Shown here: positions 29,251 to 38,350 of the stretch, piece by piece
Numbering within the stretch: the stretch's first letter is position 1
Layout: each line of letters opens with the position of its first letter
Origin: Isotricha intestinalis
Taxonomy: Eukaryota > Ciliophora > Litostomatea > Vestibuliferida > Isotrichidae
Assembly: GCA_023807065.1 (NCBI GenBank)
Contig: JAJJLU010003576.1
Coordinates: 1-49,932 of the forward strand
Reading direction: 5' to 3'
Length of the DNA: 49,932 nt
Position numbers and translations under genes: made by a program
The notes under the pieces: generated by a model
What the model saw: only the letters and a program-made list of their open reading frames with translations
What the model was told of the DNA's origin: nothing
Databases searched by the model: none

Positions 29251-30717
29251 TTACTCTTCTTTAGAAACTTTACAATCATCATCGCATTTTTTATTTTTTT
29301 CATATGAAAATTCATATAAATAAACTTGAGTCCTTTTCTTATTTGGACTTAAAGAATAATTACAATTAACATTAGCAGGAGTATGATTTTGCGAGTTGTC
29401 TCTATTCTTATGATTTTTTTCATAAAATTTTAAATTAATATTTTTTGTAAGATAATTACTTGATTTTGTATGATTTACATATTGAGGTCTTTTATTATGT
29501 TCAATTGGTGAATTTATATTTGTTGGAGTTATAGCTTCTGTTAAAGAATCTGAGTTTGAATTTGAATTATTTATTAATATTTCAGATATTTTTTTTTTCA
29601 TAACAATTTTATTTTGCTTAAAATCTTCTTTTATATTTGAAATATAATTATTTTTAGTAATATTATTATTAGGGTTAATATTTTTATTATTATTATTTTG
29701 TTTTATTAAGTCAAGAGGATAAACTTTATTTTCTTCTTTAATATTAGGTTCTACTATTGTTTCTGTTTTTAAATAAATTTCTTTTTGTTTATTATTATTT
29801 AAATGCCCATACACATTATTACAATTAGAATTAATACAATTGAAATAGTTATTATTAAAACTAATGTTGATATTATTATTGTAATTAAAATAAATGTTAA
29901 AAGCTTTGATTTTTTCTTTAACAATAGGTCTATTAATGATTTCATAAATACTAATTCTTTCTTTCATATCTTTTTTTAAAAGATTTCTACATAAAAATTT
30001 TAATTCTTCATTATAATTAGTATTAATTTCAGGAGTAGGATTATTAATAATATTTTTCATTAAATTAGGTAAATTATTTCCTTTAAAAGGTAATTCAAGT
30101 GTCATTAATTCAAATAATACACATCCAATCATCCAATTATCGTTTTTGAAAGTATAAGGTTCTCCTTTACAAATTTCAGGAGATAAAAAAAAAGGAGTTC
30201 CTAAAGAAGTATTTGCAAAAGCATTTGTATTATCCATTTTTTTTGAAGTTCCAAAATCACCTAATTTAACATTACCTTTTGATAATAAAATATTTTGTCC
30301 TTTTATATCTCTATGAATTATTTTATTTTGATGTAAATAAAGTATAGCACTTATAATTTGAAGGAAATATTTCCATATTTCATTTTCTTCTATTTTTTCT
30401 TTTTTTGATTTATAATATTTTATTTTTCTTTCTAAATCCTTTTCTTCTGCATATTCCATTATAATCCAAATTTTATTTTTATGAATAAAGGAATCTTCAT
30501 ATTTAATTAAATAAGGATGATCTAATTGTTTTAAGATTTTTATTTCATTTATTACTCTTTGCATTTCTTCTGGAGAATCTTTATTAACAACTATTTTTTT
30601 TAAAGCAAATTTTTTTAGATTTGTTAAACTTTTTACAATATACACAGGATTTCCTCCTCCTCCAATTCCTATTTTTTCTAGTTTATAATAATTATCATAA
30701 TTATCTATGTTGTTCAT
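29251..30717 (-). CDS. NEK-family (NIMA-related) protein kinase
   Basis: 488 residues. Kinase domain at about 8-270, then an Asn-rich low-complexity tail. NEK features: HRDIKGQNIL near 134, DFGTSKKM, GTPFFLSPEIC, and GCVLFELMTLELPFKGNNL, which closely follow the NEK consensus. The glycine loop is unusual: GIGGGGNPVYIV has one residue more than GxGxxGxV between the last Gly and the Val. The catalytic Lys (FALKKI), HRD and DFG are intact, so the enzyme may still be active. NEKs are expanded in ciliates and act in basal bodies, cilia length and cell division. The tail holds many Ser/Thr that could be phosphorylated. Confidence 0.88.
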   Translation of the reverse strand: MNNIDNYDNYYKLEKIGIGGGGNPVYIVKSLTNLKKFALKKIVVNKDSPEEMQRVINEIKILKQLDHPYLIKYEDSFIHKNKIWIIMEYAEEKDLERKIKYYKSKKEKIEENEIWKYFLQIISAILYLHQNKIIHRDIKGQNILLSKGNVKLGDFGTSKKMDNTNAFANTSLGTPFFLSPEICKGEPYTFKNDNWMIGCVLFELMTLELPFKGNNLPNLMKNIINNPTPEINTNYNEELKFLCRNLLKKDMKERISIYEIINRPIVKEKIKAFNIYFNYNNNINISFNNNYFNCINSNCNNVYGHLNNNKQKEIYLKTETIVEPNIKEENKVYPLDLIKQNNNNKNINPNNNITKNNYISNIKEDFKQNKIVMKKKISEILINNSNSNSDSLTEAITPTNINSPIEHNKRPQYVNHTKSSNYLTKNINLKFYEKNHKNRDNSQNHTPANVNCNYSLSPNKKRTQVYLYEFSYEKNKKCDDDCKVSKEE

Positions 30718-31583
30718 TTTATTATTAATTTGGAAAAATATTTTTATAATATGTATTTAATTATTTTACTTTTGAATTATTATTTTATTTATTGTAATTA
30801 TTAAAAATCAGTGTTTTAAATATAACTTCAATTATTTTTTTATATTATTTACAAAATAATTTTAAAAAAATTAAATAAAGATATTAACGTATTTTTTTTT
30901 GTTTTAATTTTTATTTTTTTAATTTAATCAATATTTGTTTGAAAATATAATTTAATTGCCTTTAGCTCTTTGGTTTGATATTTTTATCAATATTATTTTA
31001 TTCTTTATATATTTTAATCTTTTTATTATCTTTTTTTCTTCTTCAACAAATGATTAAAAATATATATTATTCATTTTTTATTCTTCTACATTTAAAATGA
31101 TCTGTTTTAATTAAAATTAATATCATTAATAATTTTTTTTCTTTTCTATTAGTCATTATTACTTTTTCTTTTTGAATTTTAAAAGGATATATTTTTAAAA
31201 TAATAAAAAATCAGATTATTGAGCTAAATCATGAGCTTCCCTTTTAATTGAAAATAATGATATTGTTAATATTTTTTTGAATTAAAAAATAATTTTTTAT
31301 CTAAATTAGGAGATACGTGTTTCCTTTTTTAATATTTTTTTCATTTATTTTATCTATATTTTTTTAAATGAACTATATAGAGTTTTTATTATCTTTTTAT
31401 TTGATTGAAAATAATTGAAAAATAAAATTTTATAATAATAAGGATAGCAGATGATAAAAAAACAAAAAAACAATTAACAAATTTAATTTATGAAAAAAAA
31501 TGTATTTTATAATTTTTTTAATTTATAAATATTAAAATGTATAGACAAAATATTTATATAAAATATTATCTTTAATTGACAAT
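30718..31583. other. 866-base spacer with membrane-protein-like coding traces
   Basis: No acceptable standard-code gene. On the plus strand the frame from 30966 to 31244 has 93 codons broken only by two TGA codons (31098 and 31173). It would encode very hydrophobic helices; further stops follow, of both TAA and TGA type. By hand count G+C here is about 15%, between spacer and coding values in this window. A decayed membrane-protein gene is possible, and so is chance. No RNA gene seen. Confidence 0.4.
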
Positions 31584-33050
31584 TTATTCATTTGAAGTCA
31601 CTTTTGCTTCTATATCACTTTTATATTTATGCAATTCTTTTCTTATATCAATAAAACCTTTTTTTATTATATTTTCTAAAATATAACTTAAATTATATAA
31701 AGAAGTATCATCTTCATCATCACCAAAAAAGCTTTTTATAAGGATTCCATTTTCTTTTTGTAAAGAAAAATTAACTTCAGAATTATCTATAATAATTACT
31801 TTTTTTAAGTCTCTTCCAATTTTAGAAATATCTTTAACAAATTCATTATTAATTAAAATAGTATGATGTCTATATAATTTATGATGAAAATATGATTTTT
31901 CACTTTCAATCTCATTTATAATAACATCAGCATAACTTTGAGTTGAAGCAGTAAAAAGTATTAATTCACAATTTAATTCTAATAATTTATCTAAAAATTC
32001 AGTTAATCCTGGTCTCATTCTTAAAATTCCTTTTCCATTTTCTTTTAAATTTTTAAAATGAATTAAAGTTTCATCCATATCTAAAATTATAGATAAAGTA
32101 TAATCTATGTTAATATTATCTAAAAAAGGATATTTAATTGGAAAAAAAGTTGAAGAATTATCTATATCATTTTTATCTTCTTCTATTAATGCATTTTCAT
32201 TTAAATTATTTTCAATTAAATATATCCCTGTTTTAGGAGACTTTAATCTAAATATTTGTTCAAAATATTTTTGATACCAATCATTACTTAATTTATTTAT
32301 ATTTCTTAATGCTATAATTGGTTGAGTTATATTTTCTTTATTTACTTTAAATTTAAAAAGATTTTTTTCTAAGTTAATAATTTCCTGAATTGAGCTGTTT
32401 ATAATTTTAAATTTTTCTTGCAATAGTTTATAAATCATTAAATTATTTCTTCCTAATCTTTTATTTGATTTAGTAATAACAGTTTGTTGAATTTTATTTA
32501 ACCAAATATTTGTCATTTGTTCTTTTTCAATATCATTTAAAATTATTTGAGAAATCATTAAAAAGATTTGATAAATTTCATTAAGACAATTTATAATTTT
32601 ATTCAAAGGAAGGTTCATTTCGTTTTTACTATGTTCAGATGAATAAATAAATCCACAAATAATTGTAAAACCATTAAAATTCAAAGCTTCTGTTAAAATT
32701 TTTAATTCATGTTTTTTTTGAGAATAAGAAACTTTTACACAATTTATTATTTTATAATATTTTAAAGCTCTAAAATAATTTAAAAATATATTAAAATCTA
32801 TTAATTCTGATAATCTATAATTTTCAATTAAATGAGTTATTGATTCTTCAATAATAACTAAAGATTCAATATTAAATGATGAAAATTGGTTTGTTTCTTC
32901 TTTTTCTAAATTTTTTAGTTTTGAAGAATCTTCATAATTTTCTTGTTGATTTGTGTCAGATGTTTCTCTTTCTGCTTTATCATATTTTAATATATTTTCC
33001 CCACTAATACGAGAATTATGATTACTTTTTTTATTCTTTTGTTTATTCAT
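31584..33050 (-). CDS. FCP1/SCP-like (NIF) HAD-family protein phosphatase
   Basis: 488 residues. The C-terminal third is the catalytic domain: SIILDMDETLIHF near 323 gives the DxDxT nucleophile motif. LRMRPGLTEFLDKL, ILFTASTQSYAD and VIIIDNSEVNF supply the remaining HAD motifs. The N-terminal 300 residues are helical and unassigned. Small CTD phosphatases (SCP/Dullard type) dephosphorylate Ser of RNA polymerase II or of lipins; the substrate here is unknown. The long N-terminal extension is also seen in protist members. Confidence 0.92.
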   Translation of the reverse strand: MNKQKNKKSNHNSRISGENILKYDKAERETSDTNQQENYEDSSKLKNLEKEETNQFSSFNIESLVIIEESITHLIENYRLSELIDFNIFLNYFRALKYYKIINCVKVSYSQKKHELKILTEALNFNGFTIICGFIYSSEHSKNEMNLPLNKIINCLNEIYQIFLMISQIILNDIEKEQMTNIWLNKIQQTVITKSNKRLGRNNLMIYKLLQEKFKIINSSIQEIINLEKNLFKFKVNKENITQPIIALRNINKLSNDWYQKYFEQIFRLKSPKTGIYLIENNLNENALIEEDKNDIDNSSTFFPIKYPFLDNINIDYTLSIILDMDETLIHFKNLKENGKGILRMRPGLTEFLDKLLELNCELILFTASTQSYADVIINEIESEKSYFHHKLYRHHTILINNEFVKDISKIGRDLKKVIIIDNSEVNFSLQKENGILIKSFFGDDEDDTSLYNLSYILENIIKKGFIDIRKELHKYKSDIEAKVTSNE

Positions 33051-33204
33051 TTATTTTTTCTATTTATTAAATAATAAATATATAAATTAAAAAATTTAAT
33101 TAATCTATTTCAAAAAAAAATATTTATATATATTAATTCAATTTTATGGTTCTTTTATAAAGAATGAAAATTCAATAAAATAAAAAAATAAATATTTAAA
33201 TTTT

Positions 33205-34008
33205 ATGATGTCATTAAGGAACTTAATTATCGTACTCCTAATATCAATTGAATTAACAATAGAATCAATATTAAATTGTGAAAACTATTCTTCGGCAACT
33301 ATATGTATGTCATGTGAAGAAGGATATGTCTTAGAAAATAATAAATGTAACAAATGTGATGATTCATATTGTAAATTTTGTGTAACTACAAATAAATATT
33401 CATGTTATGAATGTAAATCAGAATATATTTTAAAAGGAAAAATTTGTGGATCAAAATGTTTAACTTCAATATCATATTGTGATATTTGTGAACCAAATAC
33501 TAATAATTGTATTTTTTGTAATAATGGTTGTGATGTTCAAGATGGAAAATGTTCTTGTTCAAGTAGAAAACTTTTAATAATATTTTTAGCCATTGGAAGT
33601 TTTTTAATTATTATAATTATTATTTTATGTCTTACTAAAGTTAATGAAATGAGAAATTTGAAAATATCACAATTAATTTTTGATTCAATTGAGCCTCAAA
33701 AAGAAAAAGAGAGGGAAAATAAAAATTATTATGATGGAAATGATTATAATAAAAATGAAGAAATACCTATAAATAATAATAATATGAATTATTATAATAA
33801 TGAAGATAATTTAAGGAGTCTTCCTACTAAAAGTAATGATTTATTTGATGATAAAGATTTTGACTCTAAAAAAATTTGTGATTTTTGTCTACTTGAAAAT
33901 AGTGTTTTTATTTTAAGTTGCGGGTGTAATTTATGTGCTAAACATAAAACTTTAGGATTAGGGGATAAATGCCCTGTTTGTAAAAAGAATATTAATTTAA
34001 TTGATTAA
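33205..34008 (+). CDS. Single-pass membrane protein with Cys-rich ectodomain and cytosolic RING-like finger
   Basis: 267 residues. The signal peptide (about 1-23) is followed by a Cys-rich ectodomain (24-120) with furin-like or VSP-like CxxC repeats (CMSCEEGY, CKFC, CYECKSEY, CDICEPN). One membrane helix (about 124-145) is followed by an Asn-rich linker and a C-terminal RING-like finger (about 225-264): CDFC, then CGCNLCAKH, then CPVC. The finger fits C3HC4-type E3 ligases. An extracellular Cys-rich sensor joined to a cytosolic ubiquitin ligase resembles PA-TM-RING receptors in design, but with a different ectodomain. Two Met codons lie in tandem at the start. Confidence 0.82.
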   Translation: MMSLRNLIIVLLISIELTIESILNCENYSSATICMSCEEGYVLENNKCNKCDDSYCKFCVTTNKYSCYECKSEYILKGKICGSKCLTSISYCDICEPNTNNCIFCNNGCDVQDGKCSCSSRKLLIIFLAIGSFLIIIIIILCLTKVNEMRNLKISQLIFDSIEPQKEKERENKNYYDGNDYNKNEEIPINNNNMNYYNNEDNLRSLPTKSNDLFDDKDFDSKKICDFCLLENSVFILSCGCNLCAKHKTLGLGDKCPVCKKNINLID

Positions 34009-34086
34009 ATAAATGGAATATTATAATTTATTTTAATTTAATATAATGGAATCTTAGAGATATATTTATATATTTTAATTTTTTTT

Positions 34087-34497
34087 TTAACTATATTTTT
34101 CTATTAATTCATTTGTTAAATCAGTTTGAACTAAAGGATCATTTGAATTTATATTTAAGTCTATAAATCCTCTTATAAAACTTAAATGTTTTTCTAAAAT
34201 TTTTATATCTGTTTGAAAATCTGGTTTTTCTTTATAATTATTAATCCAAGTTGATAATTCAGATAAAAATGACTGTTCATCATATCTTTGTTTAAATGCT
34301 TCTGAATATTTTTCTGCTATTATTTTTTTTGTAGCATTTACAAAATTTATTAAAGATTCTTTTGGATTCTGTCCTCTTTCTTTTACTTCATCTGTTTCTT
34401 TAACATATATATCTTTTTGACCTTCTAAAGCTTTTCCTACATTATCCAAGAATTTTATAATATTTTGATAGTTTTCTTCGTTTTTCTCATTTTCCAT
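34087..34497 (-). CDS. Small helical protein, unknown
   Basis: 136 residues, acidic, predicted nearly all helical, no membrane segment, no Cys. It is not low-complexity, and it has a well-mixed sequence with Trp and Pro at probable helix ends (STWINNYKEKPDF). It is therefore probably a genuine folded protein. I recognise no family. It ends tail-to-tail with the RING gene, 78 bases away. Confidence 0.75.
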   Translation of the reverse strand: MENEKNEENYQNIIKFLDNVGKALEGQKDIYVKETDEVKERGQNPKESLINFVNATKKIIAEKYSEAFKQRYDEQSFLSELSTWINNYKEKPDFQTDIKILEKHLSFIRGFIDLNINSNDPLVQTDLTNELIEKYS

Positions 34498-34803
34498 TTA
34501 ATTTAATTTATTTTTTTCATTTCATTTAATTTAAATTATTATAATTTTTTTTTATTTTTTATTTAAATCATTTTAAATTTTTTTATTTAAATTTATTATG
34601 CTATTCCATTATATTATTGTTAACATCAAATATATTTATTATAATATATATTGAATAATATTTAAAAACTTCTAACTTCAAATTATTAAATACCAAAAAT
34701 GGTAATTCATTATAATAATGGTAATAGAAAAAATTATTTTAATTCTCAAAAATAAATTTAAAATCTTCATATAAAAAATAAATTAAAAAAAAAACATATT
34801 AAA
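34498..34803. other. Divergent promoter spacer, 306 bases, nothing specific
   Basis: Between two divergent starts. It contains two nearby copies of AATGGTAAT (about 34698 and 34718) but no element that I can name. Confidence 0.5.
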
Positions 34804-36480
34804 ATGGGCTCAATATGTAATAAAAGTCCAGAAGTAATAGAAACAATAATAAATCCCGATTATATGTTACCTTTTGCCTATCATTATGATTTAAGGAAAA
34901 AATATAATTTCATTAAAATAATAAATCATGGAGCTTTCGGTCAAGTGAAATTATTTTCAGATAAAACTTTCACTAATGTTCAATTAGCAATTAAAACAAT
35001 ATCAAAAGAATTATTAACAAAAAAGAATAAATTTCAACAAATAAAAAAAGAAATAGAAATCCTTTCTGAATTAGATCATCCAAATATAGTAATATATTAT
35101 ACTACTGTAGAAATGCCTGAAAATTTTAACGTTTTAATGGAATATTTAAGTGGAAATGATTTACATCAAATAATAAGTAAAAAAAAGAAAAAAATTACAC
35201 CAGAACAATTTAAATATATGTTATATCAAATATTAAGTGCATTATGTTATTTACATCAGAATGAAATAGTACATAGAGATATTAAACCAGAAAATATTAT
35301 ATGTACTTCAAATGAAACAATTAATGGTAAATATGATTTAAAATTAATAGATTTTGGTTTGAGTGAAAGATTTAAAAAAAAAGAAAATTATTCTTCAGCT
35401 GGAAGTCCACATTATATGTCTCCAGAAGCTTTAAATGGGAAAGTAACTCCAAAAAATGATATTTGGTCAGTTGGAATTATATTTTATATATATTGTTTTG
35501 GTAAATTACCCTTTGATTCAGTAAATAGAAAAGAATTATTTAGACAAATTAGAGAAGATGATATTAATTTTGATATAAAAAGAAAAGAAGATATTACAGA
35601 TGATGAAATTGATTTATTGAAAAAAATGTTAGATAAAGATTATGAAACTAGAATTAATGCTTTAAATGCTATTAGGCATCCTGTTTTTAATCATTTAAAT
35701 GTTGAATTTGATAGTGATAATATGAATCATTATTTTGAAGAGTTCTTCAGTCAAAATACTTTAAAATTAATTACTATGTATGTTGAATGTTCTATTATTA
35801 AAAAAACATTTTTATATATATATGTTCTATTAAATCCTTTTGAAAAAAGACATTATTATAGAAAAATGTTTTTAGCTATTGATAATTATTTTAATTATAT
35901 TGGAGTATTAAAATCAAGAGAAGTTTTTGAAGAGTTTAAAAAAAGAAAATTAGTTGATGATGAAGCAGGAGAAATATTTAGTTTTATTGATTGTAATAGA
36001 ACAAATAATGCAAAGAAATTATATAAAAAAGAAGGTTCTTCAAGAGGCGATGTAAGTTCAGAAAATTCAAAAAAAGAATTGAGTAGAACAGCAACATCAA
36101 AAAGTTTAAAATTTAAAGATTGGGGTCAAATAACTTATACTGTTTTTTTATCTTTTTTCTTTATTGATGAATTACCTAAATTAGTTGATGATGAAAATAA
36201 AATTTTATATTTATTTAAATTTTTTTGTGATAGACCTTTAAATTTTGATTTAGATAAAAAATATTCTATTATTGATAATGAGGGAGAAACAATTTATACT
36301 GACGGTATGGATCATAGATCTAATACTATTACTAAAGATACTTTCAAGAGGTTTTTATTTAAACATAATTTACCTTTCAAGGATGCTGAAGATGATATTA
36401 ATAAGTTTTTCACTGAACATCCTAATCCTATATATTATAAAGAATTTAAGGAATTAATTTTGAAAAATGACAGTGATTAA
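34804..36480 (+). CDS. CDPK-like kinase, myristoylated, with degenerate C-terminal regulatory region
   Basis: 558 residues. MGSICNKS start with Gly2 and Cys5. The kinase (about 35-298) has NHGAFGQV, AIKTI, HRDIKPENI near 157, DFGLS, SPEAL, and a GSPHYMSPE activation segment. The kinase is closest to the CDPK group. The 260-residue C-terminus keeps the length of a CDPK regulatory domain but shows no canonical EF-hand loop. Remnants such as IDCNRTNNAKK and a closing PNPIYYKEFKEL helix are at most EF-like. It is probably calcium-insensitive or controlled differently. Ends in TAA. Confidence 0.85.
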   Translation: MGSICNKSPEVIETIINPDYMLPFAYHYDLRKKYNFIKIINHGAFGQVKLFSDKTFTNVQLAIKTISKELLTKKNKFQQIKKEIEILSELDHPNIVIYYTTVEMPENFNVLMEYLSGNDLHQIISKKKKKITPEQFKYMLYQILSALCYLHQNEIVHRDIKPENIICTSNETINGKYDLKLIDFGLSERFKKKENYSSAGSPHYMSPEALNGKVTPKNDIWSVGIIFYIYCFGKLPFDSVNRKELFRQIREDDINFDIKRKEDITDDEIDLLKKMLDKDYETRINALNAIRHPVFNHLNVEFDSDNMNHYFEEFFSQNTLKLITMYVECSIIKKTFLYIYVLLNPFEKRHYYRKMFLAIDNYFNYIGVLKSREVFEEFKKRKLVDDEAGEIFSFIDCNRTNNAKKLYKKEGSSRGDVSSENSKKELSRTATSKSLKFKDWGQITYTVFLSFFFIDELPKLVDDENKILYLFKFFCDRPLNFDLDKKYSIIDNEGETIYTDGMDHRSNTITKDTFKRFLFKHNLPFKDAEDDINKFFTEHPNPIYYKEFKELILKNDSD

Positions 36481-36776
36481 ATGTAAAAATATATTTTTTG
36501 CTATTTTATGATTAATTGCTTAGTATTTTTTAAAAGAAATATCAAGCTTTATTGTTATTAAAATATTAATATTATTATTTGATGTTTTTTAAATAATTTT
36601 ATTCTTTTATTATCTAAAACAAAATTTTAATTCTTTTTTTATATTTTTTATTACTTTTTTTTTAGTTGGTTTAGTTTAAATATAAATTCTTTATTCGAAA
36701 AAAATTTTCAATGGAATAAATTAAAATTAAATATTTAATTTTTATTCCAACAAAAAAAATTTATCTAAAAATTAAA

Positions 36777-38048
36777 ATGCAAAAAAGAACAAATTCTTTT
36801 GATAAAAACTTATATATGACTAATCAAGTATCAAACAATCAAAAAGAAAAAAACAAAGAAGACCAAAAACAAGAAAAAATAGAAAATTATTTTCCAAATT
36901 TCATATCTTCAGGAGAAATATATTCAATAATACTTCACAATGACAAAACTTTAATAATAGGAGACGGAGAAGACAAAACATATTTTTATGATATAAAAAA
37001 GAAAAATATATTATCAGAGCAAAAATTAAATAAAGAGAGTATTTCCTTTTTAAAATTATCATATGATATAAAATATTTAATATCAACATCAAATAACGGT
37101 GAAATAATATTATTTTCCCCAAGTGAAAATTTTAAAATAATAAATAAAATAAATGATAATGAAAAAGAAATAAATTGGATTGAATGGAATCCAAAAGGAC
37201 CAATGTTTGCTTTAGGATATATTGATGGAAGTGTTTGGATTTATTTAGCCAAAAATCCTAAAAATCCAATTAATTTTTTTAATCATTATGAATCTTGTAC
37301 TTGTGGTAATTTTACTAATGATGGATTTAATTTAGTTTCTTGTGGTGAAGATGGTTTAATTTTTTTATATAATTTAAAAGAAAGAAAAGTTATTAAAAGT
37401 ATTAAAGGAGATATTGGTCCTATTTTATGTATGGATTTCATGAAGGAAGATAAAAAAAATTTATTTGTTGTTGGGAGTTTATGTAATGAAATTATGTTTG
37501 TTTCTTTTGATAAAGGAAAAATTATTTTTTATCAACAATTTGATTATGATGAAGATAATGAAAATTATATAAATGATAATAATAGTTTTAATAAAAATAA
37601 TAATGGAAATATAAGTAATAATGAATTAGATGATGATATTAATGATGAGAATAATGATAATAATCAAAGTGGTATTGAATCTATTATTTTTTGTAATAAT
37701 AATAAATTTTGCGTTTTTTCTGATTCACAATGTAATTTTAGAATTTTTGATATGACTACTATGCAAATTAGAGTTACTATTCCTTTAGAAAATGAAAATA
37801 TAACAAAATTAATTTCTTCTAAAATGAATAATTTCATTATTTATGGTTCTGGATGTAATGGATATATTTATATTATTGATACAAGAGGAAAAGGAAATAT
37901 TATTTCAAAGAAAAAAATGCATAATGATGTTATAATGGATTTTGTAATTTCGGAAAAGGAAGAATTTATTATTTCAAGTTCATTAGATAAAACAATAAAT
38001 TATTTTCAAATTCCAATTTTGAAGGAAAAAAAAAATTATTGTGTTTAA
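36777..38048 (+). CDS. AAMP: AAMP/Sqt1-like WD40 protein
   Basis: 423 residues with a seven- to eight-blade WD40 pattern starting near residue 40. The AAMP/Sqt1 signature is visible: INWIEWNPKGPMFALG (compare DLEWLEWHP), DGSVWIYL, and SCTCGNFTNDG. An acidic Asn/Asp-rich insert lies near 265-300. Yeast Sqt1 is the dedicated chaperone of ribosomal protein uL16 (Rpl10); human AAMP is related and also linked to cell migration. A role in uL16 handling is the most likely conserved function, inferred. Confidence 0.75.
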   Translation: MQKRTNSFDKNLYMTNQVSNNQKEKNKEDQKQEKIENYFPNFISSGEIYSIILHNDKTLIIGDGEDKTYFYDIKKKNILSEQKLNKESISFLKLSYDIKYLISTSNNGEIILFSPSENFKIINKINDNEKEINWIEWNPKGPMFALGYIDGSVWIYLAKNPKNPINFFNHYESCTCGNFTNDGFNLVSCGEDGLIFLYNLKERKVIKSIKGDIGPILCMDFMKEDKKNLFVVGSLCNEIMFVSFDKGKIIFYQQFDYDEDNENYINDNNSFNKNNNGNISNNELDDDINDENNDNNQSGIESIIFCNNNKFCVFSDSQCNFRIFDMTTMQIRVTIPLENENITKLISSKMNNFIIYGSGCNGYIYIIDTRGKGNIISKKKMHNDVIMDFVISEKEEFIISSSLDKTINYFQIPILKEKKNYCV

Positions 38049-38350
38049 ATATTTATTAATTTATAAATTGTTTATATATTTTATGACATAATAAACATTT
38101 AAAGAAAAACAATTAAAATTCAATATATTCAATAAAAATAATTTAAAAAGAAAAGAAAAAAACTTTATTTATTGAGCAAATGTAAGGAAAAAAATTTTTA
38201 TAAATTCATCATTCTTTTCTCTTAAAAACTTAACGACAAATTTTGATATTAGAGAAAAAAATTTTTACTCCTTTTTTTTAAATCCAATATTTTCAGGTTT
38301 AAAACAATTAATATTTAATAATTATTTGTCAATATTAAATTATTAATAAA
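38049..38350. other. Intergenic spacer, 302 bases, nothing recognised
   Basis: A/T-rich 3' end plus promoter between two plus-strand genes. No element named. Confidence 0.5.
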
